Notes: generated by a model from the sequence alone, not told the origin. A stretch of DNA of 64,000 nucleotides from an uncultured Lachnospiraceae bacterium (GCA_934320895.1 CAKRFY010000001.1:62001-126000), one strand, 5' to 3'; positions 9,199 to 19,020 are shown, counted from the first letter of the stretch. Translations and numbers: made by a program.

Positions 9199-9420
9199 TC
9201 AAATTTCTTCAAATATTTTTGAAAAATCTTTTACAATATTTTCATTTTCAAGTTTATATATCATTAGTCGCAATAAATACTCTGGCATTTTTCTATTTCC
9301 AAGCTCCCATTCCTGCAATGTTCTTCGTGGTATATAAAAATATTGCGCAAAATCTTTTTGAGTCCAATCTGTTACACCTCTAAGTCTGATTAAAATTTCT
9401 CTTAAAGATTCTTTATTCAT
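9199..9420 (-). CDS. Small XRE/Cro-type helix-turn-helix regulator
   Basis: A 73-residue DNA-binding protein. The helix-turn-helix spans TQKDFAQYFYIPRRTLQEWE, with the recognition helix at RRTLQEWELGNR. I chose the ATG at 9420, preceded by AAAGGGGAT, over an upstream ATG at 9483 that lacks a good site and would cross the palindrome. It sits between the CHAT-protease cluster and the CHAP gene in the same orientation, and may control one of them or itself through the palindrome at 9447-9466. Confidence 0.75.
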   Translation of the reverse strand: MNKESLREILIRLRGVTDWTQKDFAQYFYIPRRTLQEWELGNRKMPEYLLRLMIYKLENENIVKDFSKIFEEI

Positions 9421-9446
9421 ATTTTTAATCCCCTTTCTATGTATCT

Positions 9447-9466
9447 TTATATTGATATCAATATAA
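9447..9466. promoter_or_regulatory. Perfect 20-bp palindrome, candidate operator
   Basis: A perfect 20-bp palindrome centred on GATATC (core ATTGATATCAAT) lies 27 bp upstream of the XRE-type regulator start. Its position suits autoregulation. The link is inferred from position only. Confidence 0.5.
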
Positions 9467-9481
9467 TTAACAAAAAAACTC

Positions 9482-9515
9482 AAAAAAGTCCTGATTTTTT
9501 TATCAAGACTTTTTT
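9482..9515 (-). terminator. Terminator at the end of the large cluster
   Basis: AAAAAAGTC at 9482 pairs with GACTTTTTT ending at 9515, extended by TGAT/ATCA with one internal mismatch, and is followed by T-rich sequence on the minus strand. It lies about 20 bp after the CHAT gene stop codon. Confidence 0.65.
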
Positions 9516-9535
9516 ACTTCCTGCAATCATTTAAA

Positions 9536-12355
9536 TCATATAAAATAATTTTTATAACAAACAAATCCTGCCCAATAATATGGAGAACTAAATATCTGCT
9601 GTTGTGAATCAAGTTTTAAAAAATTTTCCAGAACACTAGACGGAATACTACTTACAGCATTTTTTTCCATAATATATCTATATATTTCATTAGCTGTCAT
9701 CAATCGAATTTTCTCTTTTGCATTTAACAATGATTCTTCAACCGATTTTTTTTGATTCCATTCCTCATAAAACAGTTGCATCAATACAGCAGTTGCAAAA
9801 TCATCGACCTCCCATAAAGATGAAATTATATATTGAACGCCTGCTGCTGCAAAAGCAATATGTAAACCTGCCAGATGATTTGTTTGATCTAACAAACTAT
9901 TTCCAGAATTACATGCCGACAAAACTACAAGTTCCGTTCCATTTAAATCTATTCTACTTATCTCATCAGCAGTTAATATTCCATTGCCATATACATTTTG
10001 CTCAACTCCCGAATCCAGCCAGTCAATAATTCCTGCAAAAGATAATGCACTTGAATACCATACATTATCTACACCTTCTCTCTCTGAAAATCCATGTGTA
10101 GCAATATGAAACAAGCGATATCCTGAATGAACACATCTTTTTACAGCTCTCCTACCAACGTAACACTCTTTTCCATATATATCCGCAATACACCTTGCTT
10201 CATATTCGCTAAAAGGCAATGGTACAAGATGCGCACCTCTTTTTCCGGAAATAATATCATCAGTATATTTTTCTTTCAGACTGTAGCTTGGATTTCCAAT
10301 AATACAACCATCAGTCAATGCAGATACATGACCTTTATAAAACACTTCCCTTGCAGTCTGCATATATACTACTTTGCACTTCTGAAGTATTGGATTTTGC
10401 GAAAGTATTATATCAAAAGGAATATTAGCGTCAAATGTATGCGGACAAATATAAATTGTGTCTATATCTTCAATATTGTCCATACACTTTCCAAATATTT
10501 CATTATATAGTTTCGCAGCTTTTTTCTTATATTTACGATGCGGAGCTTTTAGTGTTTCAATAAAATCTTTTAATATTTCTAATACTTCATGTGCATTTCC
10601 ATTTTTATAATAATGCAACTGACTGTCCTTTTCTTTTATCCAGATAAATGTTTCCAAAACATTATAATCATTGAAACTGGTAATTTGTTCTAATGATTTT
10701 AAATGCAGATCTGCCTGACTGAAAAAAATATCTATCACCACAGAATTATCTGGTATTGCTCTCTTAAATTGATGAACAAAATAGTATGGTATTATCTTTT
10801 TCCTTCCGTATTTTTCCGAAAATGTGTTTTCCAATTCTGTCAATCGAATTTTCAATGTTTGAATTTCTTCCCAATTAACAGTCATAGAAAGTAAACTGCC
10901 TGATTTTTGTGCTATTTTATCTTTTATAGCATTTACTTCTTCCAAAATATCTTTTAATTCTGTATGATCTGATATTTTCAAATCCCGTTGCTGCACAACT
11001 GTTGGCAAAGGATTTTTATAATTTAGCAAATACTCAAATTTCTGTTCTTCTGACACATTTTCCATCAATGAAGAATATGCAAATAAAAACGGGATTTCGA
11101 TATTAAAAAGTGCCTGTAGCATTCTGTCATTATCTATATAATATTGACAACTATGAATATTTTTATACAATTGTATCATTAAATGTTCTGCACATTTTTT
11201 TAATTTAGAAACTCTCTGAAGTTGTCCAAATTCCCTTAAAAGAATAAGCATTTGTGATACATATGAACCAAATTCCACTTCTGGACATCCAAACTTAGCA
11301 TATCTCTCATATATATCATCCAAATTTTTTTCATAATCCTCTCCTGACTTTTTGGCAATTTTATAAGCAACCAGGTCTAGCGATGAAGCTTCTGATATAA
11401 ACTCTGACCTAAAATCCTTTCTATTTTTTCTTTGCTCCATTAAATCTTTAACTCTATCATAAACAATACTGTTTACCGTCACATTACATTTCTCTGCCAA
11501 ATCTATATATTCCACATACAAATTCATAAGATATGTATCACTACTCTTATCATACATAATTCCCTTTTCAAATGCTTTATTCATAACCCGTAATGCTAAT
11601 CTGTTATTTCCCTGTATTGATAATACATTTACATATCCAAATATCATCCTGTGTATTTCTTCAATGCTACGGACTTTTATTTCCTCTTTTAAATATTTCA
11701 CATATAAAAATCTTCCCAAATCAATTGCACGATCGTTCTGCCCAGCACCAGTATATATATACATAAGCTGATTTAAAAAAAATAACTTCTGCTCATCTAT
11801 TATTTCTTCATATTCAGTCATATCCAAAACAATTGTTCCATAACGGATAGCTATTGCATAATTTCCCTGCCTTACATAATATGCAGCTGCCAGACCGGTT
11901 GCTGAAATATATGACTTTTTTTCCCATTCTTTGCTAATACTATTACTTTGTAGTAAATCTAAAACTTCTTTAAAACATTCTTCAAATATTACATTCTTCT
12001 TTCCATCAATAGAAACTTCCATCATATTTATTAATATATTCACATAGATGTCTTTAATCTGCTCAAACCAATCAGGTGACATGCAATCCCTTGCAATATC
12101 CCTCAACCTACTATATATGTTGATGCATTGCCGTTTATCATAATCCATATCATACAAATAATGATATCTTGTATGATTAAACTCCACAATCCAGTTCATA
12201 AGCTGATACGGCTTTATCTGACATACAAGTTCCATTGCTTTATCAATAAGCGGAATTATATTTTCAATGCTCCCACATTTCTCCGCCGCAATTGCTTTAT
12301 CATTCAACCTCCCCACTTCATCAAGCACCTTTTTATACTTGTTTTTTCTAAACAT
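9536..12355 (-). CDS. TPR-like CHAT-domain caspase-like protease
   Basis: A 939-residue protein. Residues 1 to about 600 are helical and repeat-like, resembling degenerate TPRs. The C-terminal 300 residues are a CHAT domain (Caspase HetF Associated with TPRs), a clan CD cysteine peptidase. The catalytic pair is His at about 754 in LFHIATHGFSE and Cys at about 815 in LVVLSACNSG, followed by the conserved HLAGLHIAFAAAGVQYIISSL-type segment and WEVDD. CHAT proteases act in programmed-death and conflict systems, where a sensor releases proteolysis. I chose the ATG at 12355, behind AAGGGAG. It is the last gene of the kinase cluster, as expected for an effector. Its substrate is unknown. Confidence 0.88.
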   Translation of the reverse strand: MFRKNKYKKVLDEVGRLNDKAIAAEKCGSIENIIPLIDKAMELVCQIKPYQLMNWIVEFNHTRYHYLYDMDYDKRQCINIYSRLRDIARDCMSPDWFEQIKDIYVNILINMMEVSIDGKKNVIFEECFKEVLDLLQSNSISKEWEKKSYISATGLAAAYYVRQGNYAIAIRYGTIVLDMTEYEEIIDEQKLFFLNQLMYIYTGAGQNDRAIDLGRFLYVKYLKEEIKVRSIEEIHRMIFGYVNVLSIQGNNRLALRVMNKAFEKGIMYDKSSDTYLMNLYVEYIDLAEKCNVTVNSIVYDRVKDLMEQRKNRKDFRSEFISEASSLDLVAYKIAKKSGEDYEKNLDDIYERYAKFGCPEVEFGSYVSQMLILLREFGQLQRVSKLKKCAEHLMIQLYKNIHSCQYYIDNDRMLQALFNIEIPFLFAYSSLMENVSEEQKFEYLLNYKNPLPTVVQQRDLKISDHTELKDILEEVNAIKDKIAQKSGSLLSMTVNWEEIQTLKIRLTELENTFSEKYGRKKIIPYYFVHQFKRAIPDNSVVIDIFFSQADLHLKSLEQITSFNDYNVLETFIWIKEKDSQLHYYKNGNAHEVLEILKDFIETLKAPHRKYKKKAAKLYNEIFGKCMDNIEDIDTIYICPHTFDANIPFDIILSQNPILQKCKVVYMQTAREVFYKGHVSALTDGCIIGNPSYSLKEKYTDDIISGKRGAHLVPLPFSEYEARCIADIYGKECYVGRRAVKRCVHSGYRLFHIATHGFSEREGVDNVWYSSALSFAGIIDWLDSGVEQNVYGNGILTADEISRIDLNGTELVVLSACNSGNSLLDQTNHLAGLHIAFAAAGVQYIISSLWEVDDFATAVLMQLFYEEWNQKKSVEESLLNAKEKIRLMTANEIYRYIMEKNAVSSIPSSVLENFLKLDSQQQIFSSPYYWAGFVCYKNYFI

Positions 12356-12378
12356 ATAATCTCCCTTTTCTTTAAGCA

Positions 12379-12654
12379 TCAATCTTCAAATACAAATATG
12401 TCACTATTCCTTCTTTTAAATTCTTCGTATAAAATATACAATAGATCTTCATCTTCTACAGGAATATAATATGTTTCTCCATCATGTATGTGTTCCTGTG
12501 CAATGTAAATTTCTTCACATTCAGGTTCGTCTACTGGAAATGCAAAAATATATTTGCAGTTTTTATATTCAAAGCCATCGACAACTTCAATTTCAAAGTC
12601 CTCATCATCCATAGATAAAACTAGATAATCCCCTGCCAGCTCCTCAATTTTCAT
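12379..12654 (-). CDS. DUF1292-like small acidic protein
   Basis: A 91-residue strongly acidic protein similar in pattern to DUF1292 (PF06949), a small beta-rich family with no defined role. The segment CKYIFAFPVDE and the C-terminal helix LLYILYEEFKRRN fit. The start overlaps the stop of the preceding zinc-finger gene as ATGA, so translation is coupled. A partner role within the CHAT/kinase cluster is inferred from position. Confidence 0.55.
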   Translation of the reverse strand: MKIEELAGDYLVLSMDDEDFEIEVVDGFEYKNCKYIFAFPVDEPECEEIYIAQEHIHDGETYYIPVEDEDLLYILYEEFKRRNSDIFVFED

Positions 12655-13247
12655 GATAACCTACCTCTTATCACTAATTCATATCTCTCAGTACTTACTT
12701 TAACAGCCACTTCTAAACATTCTTCAAGTTCATTATAATAAAATGGAACTATCTGTTCTGTGCCATTCTCTATAAAAACCAGTTCATATTTGCCTTCATT
12801 AAAATATTCATCGTCCAGTCTGACGATTACTTTATCCTCAGATATTGTAATCGTAGAATACTCTGACATCTTATTTATAAATACATTTTCTTTGCTTTCT
12901 TTTCCTCTTGTTACCGCTAACTGAGTATAAGGTATAAAATCCCATAACTTCTTAGCCGCATTTTCAAGAGCATCATTTACAAGTACTTTTACCTTTCCAG
13001 CAATATTGCTTATTTGTAAATAAACATTTTCCTCCTGTTCTTCTTCAATACTCATCAATGCATCAAGCTCAAACAGTCCCTTATCTTCCAATTCATGTGC
13101 CGCAACAACACTAACACAGAACTCCTCGTAACATGGTTCACAATCCGTCATATGCATTTTAGCTTCAAGAAGCTCATCAGATAGTTTTTTATTTTTAAGA
13201 TAATAATATGTAAGCTTGTCAATCTGTTTTTTTGTTAAATGAGTCAT
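12651..13247 (-). CDS. Putative anti-sigma-factor-like zinc-finger protein
   Basis: A 198-residue protein. Its N-terminus is a short helical domain with the motif HMTDCEPCYEEF (H-x3-C-x2-C), which resembles the zinc-binding anti-sigma domain of ECF sigma regulators. No membrane helix follows; the C-terminal half (about 125-198) looks beta-rich. It lies 27 bp downstream of a sigma-region-2-like gene, as expected for a sigma/anti-sigma pair. A GGGGTGAAAGGA site precedes the ATG. The role is an inference from motif and neighbour. Confidence 0.55.
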   Translation of the reverse strand: MTHLTKKQIDKLTYYYLKNKKLSDELLEAKMHMTDCEPCYEEFCVSVVAAHELEDKGLFELDALMSIEEEQEENVYLQISNIAGKVKVLVNDALENAAKKLWDFIPYTQLAVTRGKESKENVFINKMSEYSTITISEDKVIVRLDDEYFNEGKYELVFIENGTEQIVPFYYNELEECLEVAVKVSTERYELVIRGRLS

Positions 13248-13274
13248 ATTCCTTTCACCCCTTTTTTTTACAAA

Positions 13275-14324
13275 CTATCGTCTTAAATCAAGAATAATCT
13301 TTTCTGCCCGTCCAACTGCAAATCTACGGAACTCCTTATCCATACTCATCCGTTTTTTTGTATCTTCATACAAATGTTTACCTACCCTTGCCGACCAGTT
13401 TTTTATTCTCACAGTTTCAAATTCATCTGTAATGACAATATCTTCTATCTTTTTATCATCACACTTCTTTTTAAGAGCAGACAAATACTCTTTTCCCCAG
13501 CAAAATGGCAGACCAACAACTGGTTCCTGCTGATAAAGTCTTTCAAATTCCGCACTTAATTCTCCTGTTTTCTGAGCATTCATTGCATCCAAAGCCCAAT
13601 TTAAAAGAACAAAACTTTTTCTTCCAATATCACCACCTATTTTTCCATCACTGTACCACGAATTTCCATTTCCTCTTGCAGACATAATATTTATATTTTT
13701 AAGAAAATCAGGATTCTGACTTTCTTTAAACATCAATGGTAATAATGATGCATAACAATATGTAACTATCTGATACGGAACCTCTTTATTCTCGATCAAT
13801 GCCTGTCTAAAAAAATCAATTACTTTTTTATCTGAATATGCTTCTTCTTTCTCTATAAGATTTGATAACATATCTGTTGAAATATTTTCATTTCGTTTAT
13901 TTTTTGCATTGATTCTTTCAATATCGTCAGAATTTTCATTCTCAAACTGTGTTTTTTGTGAATATATTTTGTTTTTGTTTATCATATGCAGATATGCGTG
14001 ATAAACCGTGTTTTGCAATAAACCGTATATTCCTTGCGTTAAAACAGATTCCTGCAATCCCCTTATACACAGTTTAAAAAAATCCTCACATGCCTGGTCC
14101 AAGATTGCATCAGCATAGTCCGGCGACCATGCTGATTTTTTAGCATAATACAAAGCTAAATCATAAAATTTGTAGTATATCACACGGCAAACAACATCCA
14201 TTGCCTCTGAATCATTTCGCATAATGGACTCGGCTAAATTATTTACAACCTCCACCACATCTTCTCCATCATGAATTACCATTAAATATCTCTCACGATA
14301 AAAAGCTTTTGAATCCTGTTTCAT
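13275..14324 (-). CDS. Divergent sigma-factor-like protein
   Basis: A 349-residue cytoplasmic protein. Residues about 30-130 resemble region 2 of an ECF sigma factor: a helix like FYDLALYYAKKS, an acidic stretch around YADAILDQACEDFFKL, then a segment like GIYGLLQNTVYHAYLHM. No clear region 4 helix-turn-helix is visible, and the C-terminal 200 residues are not recognised. It could be a repurposed sigma-fold protein. AAAGGAGC precedes the ATG. The neighbouring zinc-finger protein supports a sigma/anti-sigma reading. Confidence 0.5.
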   Translation of the reverse strand: MKQDSKAFYRERYLMVIHDGEDVVEVVNNLAESIMRNDSEAMDVVCRVIYYKFYDLALYYAKKSAWSPDYADAILDQACEDFFKLCIRGLQESVLTQGIYGLLQNTVYHAYLHMINKNKIYSQKTQFENENSDDIERINAKNKRNENISTDMLSNLIEKEEAYSDKKVIDFFRQALIENKEVPYQIVTYCYASLLPLMFKESQNPDFLKNINIMSARGNGNSWYSDGKIGGDIGRKSFVLLNWALDAMNAQKTGELSAEFERLYQQEPVVGLPFCWGKEYLSALKKKCDDKKIEDIVITDEFETVRIKNWSARVGKHLYEDTKKRMSMDKEFRRFAVGRAEKIILDLRR

Positions 14325-14350
14325 AACTTTGCTCCTTTACAATTGTTTCA

Positions 14351-14884
14351 CTACCTTCTATAATATCCATCAAATTGCTTGATGCCAATATACTCTAGCA
14401 TATCAATTATTTTATTATTATCCATCTTATCTAAAACAACAATTGCATCACTGTCACTAAACTTTGGAAATACTATAAAAATATCATTGCCATAGTATCC
14501 ATAACCATAGCAAACACTTTTTCCCCACTTTTCTTTTTTTAATGTTCTAGGATATACAACCATTCCATCTATATTAAAAAAAGCTTCATAACCATATGCA
14601 ACAATATAATTCTCATAAATTTCAATTTTTGAATGCCATGTATTAATATGTTTTCTAATTTTAAAAATTGCAAAAACTAAACCAATTAATAAAATTACAA
14701 TATAAGCCCAATGCATATTCGAATCAACTTCTATATAATGACTTATAATAAAGTAAAAAACAATATAAATAAGAACATCCCAAAATATATACCGTATTTT
14801 TCCTTTTTCCTTATATAACAATTTACCTGGATTTTGTTCCTGATCTCCACTTATCAACAAATCATATGGATCATTTCCTCTCAC
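14351..14884 (-). CDS. PH-like membrane protein, paralogue of the 25.5-kb gene
   Basis: A 177-residue protein with a soluble N-terminus, two membrane helices (about 35-55 and 60-78) and a C-terminal beta-rich domain that looks like a bacterial PH or YdbT-type fold. It aligns along its length with the protein at 25535-26104: the pattern GKLLY-E-x-GK, two helices, IKIY-NYVIA-G, and a final helix ending in IGIK are shared. The start is a GTG at 14884 behind GTGGAG. It lies between the kinase and the sigma-like gene. Function unknown. Confidence 0.6.
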   Translation of the reverse strand: MRGNDPYDLLISGDQEQNPGKLLYKEKGKIRYIFWDVLIYIVFYFIISHYIEVDSNMHWAYIVILLIGLVFAIFKIRKHINTWHSKIEIYENYIVAYGYEAFFNIDGMVVYPRTLKKEKWGKSVCYGYGYYGNDIFIVFPKFSDSDAIVVLDKMDNNKIIDMLEYIGIKQFDGYYRR

Positions 14885-14907
14885 TATTCTATCACTCCAC
14901 TCTTAAT

Positions 14908-17900
14908 TTATTTTCTTAAAAGTTTTTCATAGTAACTACTATCTGAATCAGGCTCAAATTCCTGCGGTTCAAATTCAATATCTTCCGGAGTATCAGGATT
15001 AATATTATATGTATAAGTGTTAAATAAATAATATTCACTAGCATATGCACTTAAAAGCCATGATAATCCCGAATTCTTTTTTTGAACCTTAACATAATAG
15101 TTTCCTCTAACAGAACTTCTTTTACATGAAATTCGTGAAATCTTATCTTCAGACCATTCCTTTCCCTTGTCCTGCAACTGTAAAGCTACAAGTTTTTCAG
15201 CCATCCTATCCGCATTTGAACCATTCTTTAAAATCTTATACATCTCCCCTAACTTTGAACTTTTACTTCCATCCTTACATATTTTCTTATATTTTTTTGC
15301 AATCTTTTTCAATTCTTTAAGATCACCATTTTCAATATACACCTGTTGTTTCTCATATAGTTTATTTAGATATTTATTTAAATATTTCTGTGCCTTTACA
15401 TAATTGCTATCTCTTGATATCACATTTAAATAATGCATTACTGCCTTTTCTATTTTTCCCTTATCTTTTGCAACACTTCCTTTTTTATATTCTGATTTTG
15501 AAACATCAATTGTATCAAGCGTATTTTTTAATTTTTTGTTAATTACATACCCTGCACTATCACACATAGCATAATATTTTTGTCTTTGCTGTTTAAATTT
15601 TTTTGTATCTATATCACCGGCATTATACGGATTTATGAGACTTTTGTCAGCGTTTGACTCTGTAATAAAAAGTACACCTTTTGTTACTTTTGAATTAAAT
15701 GCGCGCATAACTCCATGCATTGCCATACTTTCCTGTGAATACTCACTTGCCTTAACTATATTATTATTCCACATCGCACCTAACACTTTTTTCGCTGGTA
15801 TATGGTTAAACATAAATAAAACTATAGCAACTGCCGCAACAAACATTAATGATGCAGTTCTGCTGTTATTATATGAACTATTAATTCCTTTTAAATTGTA
15901 TTTTTCAAAATATGTATTTGCCCCGTTTCCTAGCATACCGGACATTTGAACAATTTCTTTCTCATCTGAATCCAGTTTTCCAATTCTATTATTTGCAGCC
16001 ATAACCCCAAGCTTATTTTGTATTGATTCAATCATTCTGCTTCTTTTAGCCAACTCGCAGCTTTTTTTATATAATTTTAAATTATCTAATGTATCCTTTA
16101 TATCTGAACGACAGCCATATGCAAAAATACACCCTGAAATTATGTCCAAAATAATAAGACCAACCATATATGACTTGCTTAATTCTCTACCATTAAATTG
16201 TTTGCTGGTAGCAAAAGCAATTCCTGATAATACCAAACCGATTCCTGATAACACTACCAAAAAAGCTACTACAAAATCAAAAAACACTTTTGTTTTACTT
16301 TTAGAAAGAAGTCCCTCCAATCCTTTTCCTGCCAATACTTTGAAGGTATTTCTAAACTTTTTAACATATTCATATGTAGACTCAACCGATTTACTTGCTA
16401 TATCATCCTGAGACCTAGGATTTTCAATCTTAAACTTGTCCTTACAATATGTATCCGCAATACACCTTGGAATAAGAAATTCCCCATCTACCAAACAAAG
16501 ATTGCTTTTTTCACTGTTTGCTATGACAGCACTATTTATAAATCCATTTGTTCCATTCTTTTGAGTACATAACAGCATTCCCGAATCTACTATATTTTTA
16601 TCATAAATAAAAATTTTTATTAAATCTGTAATTAAATCCTGTAAATCATGCATATGTCTCACAAAACTACAAAACACTTTATAATCTCCCAAGCCACCAA
16701 TTTCATGTTTTAAAACATCTTCTGCATGCTCAAGACGCTTTTTATACTCACTGGCTTTTGTATTCCCGGTAGTATCAACATACTCCCAGTTGTTTTTTTG
16801 TCTTATATAATTACATATCACTCTTACATAACAGGTCTGAATAAAAATATTTTTGATGCCTATTACATTGTCTTTTACCTTGTCACAAAAAGCTAACAAT
16901 ATTATCAATTCTAAAATCTGTTCTACTGTAGAACCATCCATGCTGATCTCATCAAGTGTTTTATAATCCAAGCCATACACACTTATAATACTAGCTTTTA
17001 AGCGTTCATTTTCCTTGTAGTCATCTAAAAATTCCAATATCAGATTACCAGCTTCAACATCATCTGTATTTACTATTTTCATCGCCTGATCAATATTATC
17101 AATTGAAAAAGTATTCTTTATAAAATCATTTAGATTTTTTGTTTTTCCCTCCGTATAAACATCAATTATATAACTGTCCATACTACCATCTGTAGTACTT
17201 CTATAACATATTTCTGCTAAACAAAATTTAGCTAATTTAACAGATTTTTTTGCCATATCATTAAGATATTCAATATTTTTCATACAGCCATAATAGTCTA
17301 CATTTTGCTTGTCAGCATCAGAGGAACTCTCATCTACAAAACGAATCTGAGGATAAAGTAATTCCTTTAAAGCACGTGAACTTACCAATTCATCAAATTC
17401 AGTTCCATCTGCACTTGCAGCATCTTTATATAGTTCATCTGCTAGGGCTTTATAATCTGTATTTCCATTTTCGTCTTCATAAATACACCCTTTCCATGCA
17501 AATGCCATATTTTTTCCCAATAAAGCAACTATTTCGGTCAATGCTGCATGCTTTGAAATATCAGGTGATATATTTTCATAATCATATTCTATATTGCTAA
17601 TTTTGTCTGCTGTACTTTTATATTCTATATCAAGTTTATTTTTATAAGTTTCCTCCAATCTTCCTCTTGTTACTTCCTCAATTCCTCTTTGCCAGTTGAG
17701 AGCCATTGCTCTAGCAAGCTCCTTCTCGGAATTACAAATCTTTGAATCAAACGGATACATATATTGGGCTTTCTTATCCTTCTCCGTCGGACGATCAACT
17801 TCAAGTACAGCACCATCCAACCAATCCATTACCTCCTTATATCCTGCACGATCTACAGGATTATGTCGTAATAAAGCCCTGATAAGATTTACCATTCTCT

Positions 17901-18936
17901 CATTTTTTTCTAAATTAGGTGGGAATTTAAATTTTGCATATTTACAAGCAGTAATCGATTCATTATCTGTCTTAAAAAACCGTTCTGATTTTCCTGCATT
18001 TAAACTACAATAAATATCACATACAACAACTCCTAATTGAAAGAAATCATATTTTGGACTAGCCTCAACTTCAGCTCCTGAACTTCCTCCAAATGATTCA
18101 AAAAATTCAGGCGGTCTATATCCAGGTGTTCCCTTAGCAGTCCCTGTCACTGCAACATCACTTATAGATAAATTAGCTGAAGTAACAATACCATAATCAA
18201 TAATAATAGGTCTTTCTAACTTCTTATCATCATATAAAATATTATCTGGTTTTATGTCCCTATGATAATATCCTTTGATATGCATTGTATTTAATGACTC
18301 ACTTATATTTTTTATAAATTCAATTATCTTTTCATCTGACAATGTATGATTTTGCATATATTTAAATAAATCTTTTATTCCTGAATAATCTGGTAAAATA
18401 TATGCCCTGTTATCTTGTCCCTGTACAAATCCTCTATCATATATCTCCATTAAACCATTCGAGTATTTAGGTTTAACATCATCATAAAAACGATCAATAT
18501 GTGTATTGTATTTTTTTCCAAAACAGTAAACTTTTGCTACATATCTTTCATTTGTCTCAATACATTCAACATGATATAATTCTGCTTCACCACCTTCATT
18601 AAAGTACTCCCCAATAGTCCTATAGTGCTTATCCTGTCTATCATTAACTATTATTTTTTCTTTACTACTCTTATTATTATCATTATCTCGATAAAATTTT
18701 TTTGTGTTGTCTTGTGCTGCTCCATGCATAAAATCGGTCTTACCATTATCCCCCATCTTAGGTAACACACTTGTCTTGACATCTTTTGACATTTTAGGCA
18801 TCACGTCTGTCTTGATATCTTCTGACACTCCCGGCATTATACCTGTTTTTACATTTTCTGACATTCCTGGCATCACACTTGTTTTTACATCTTTTGCTGC
18901 CATAGACATAAAATCTGTCTTTAGTTTATTATCCAT
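14908..18936 (-). CDS. Transmembrane Ser/Thr protein kinase with N-terminal KT repeats
   Basis: A 1342-residue Hanks-type kinase. The N-terminus holds about six 12-residue repeats of the type DVKTSVMPGMS, each with a conserved Lys-Thr. The kinase domain spans about 105-385: Lys in YVAKVY, catalytic loop YHRDIKPDN, a DYG replacing DFG in IIDYGIV, and activation segment GTPGYRPPE. The rest is helical, with membrane helices near 880-925 and 1010-1030 and a C-terminal half rich in Lys. I chose the ATG at 18936, behind AGGAG; the ATG seven codons earlier (18957) has only a weak site. Neighbouring PP2C and FHA genes form a phospho-signalling set. Confidence 0.88.
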   Translation of the reverse strand: MDNKLKTDFMSMAAKDVKTSVMPGMSENVKTGIMPGVSEDIKTDVMPKMSKDVKTSVLPKMGDNGKTDFMHGAAQDNTKKFYRDNDNNKSSKEKIIVNDRQDKHYRTIGEYFNEGGEAELYHVECIETNERYVAKVYCFGKKYNTHIDRFYDDVKPKYSNGLMEIYDRGFVQGQDNRAYILPDYSGIKDLFKYMQNHTLSDEKIIEFIKNISESLNTMHIKGYYHRDIKPDNILYDDKKLERPIIIDYGIVTSANLSISDVAVTGTAKGTPGYRPPEFFESFGGSSGAEVEASPKYDFFQLGVVVCDIYCSLNAGKSERFFKTDNESITACKYAKFKFPPNLEKNERMVNLIRALLRHNPVDRAGYKEVMDWLDGAVLEVDRPTEKDKKAQYMYPFDSKICNSEKELARAMALNWQRGIEEVTRGRLEETYKNKLDIEYKSTADKISNIEYDYENISPDISKHAALTEIVALLGKNMAFAWKGCIYEDENGNTDYKALADELYKDAASADGTEFDELVSSRALKELLYPQIRFVDESSSDADKQNVDYYGCMKNIEYLNDMAKKSVKLAKFCLAEICYRSTTDGSMDSYIIDVYTEGKTKNLNDFIKNTFSIDNIDQAMKIVNTDDVEAGNLILEFLDDYKENERLKASIISVYGLDYKTLDEISMDGSTVEQILELIILLAFCDKVKDNVIGIKNIFIQTCYVRVICNYIRQKNNWEYVDTTGNTKASEYKKRLEHAEDVLKHEIGGLGDYKVFCSFVRHMHDLQDLITDLIKIFIYDKNIVDSGMLLCTQKNGTNGFINSAVIANSEKSNLCLVDGEFLIPRCIADTYCKDKFKIENPRSQDDIASKSVESTYEYVKKFRNTFKVLAGKGLEGLLSKSKTKVFFDFVVAFLVVLSGIGLVLSGIAFATSKQFNGRELSKSYMVGLIILDIISGCIFAYGCRSDIKDTLDNLKLYKKSCELAKRSRMIESIQNKLGVMAANNRIGKLDSDEKEIVQMSGMLGNGANTYFEKYNLKGINSSYNNSRTASLMFVAAVAIVLFMFNHIPAKKVLGAMWNNNIVKASEYSQESMAMHGVMRAFNSKVTKGVLFITESNADKSLINPYNAGDIDTKKFKQQRQKYYAMCDSAGYVINKKLKNTLDTIDVSKSEYKKGSVAKDKGKIEKAVMHYLNVISRDSNYVKAQKYLNKYLNKLYEKQQVYIENGDLKELKKIAKKYKKICKDGSKSSKLGEMYKILKNGSNADRMAEKLVALQLQDKGKEWSEDKISRISCKRSSVRGNYYVKVQKKNSGLSWLLSAYASEYYLFNTYTYNINPDTPEDIEFEPQEFEPDSDSSYYEKLLRK
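18690..18915. repeat. Tandem 36-bp coding repeats in the kinase gene
   Basis: The first part of the kinase gene is built of diverged 36-bp units, visible on the plus strand as recurring GACATCTTTTG/CTGACAT and CATCACACTTG-like blocks. They encode 12-residue repeats with a fixed Lys-Thr and Met-Pro. The phase is in-frame, so gain or loss of a unit would keep the gene intact. Confidence 0.7.
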
Positions 18937-19020
18937 ATTATTTTTCTCCTCGCTCATAAATCATACTTAAAAAAGTAATCATTTTTTACAAATGCAGCAC
19001 TTATAAACCTGTGTAGTCTT

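Noticed and set aside
18690-18915. Regular repeats that at first look like a CRISPR array
   Set aside because: The units are diverged, contiguous and in-frame coding repeats of the kinase gene, with no spacers and no cas genes nearby.
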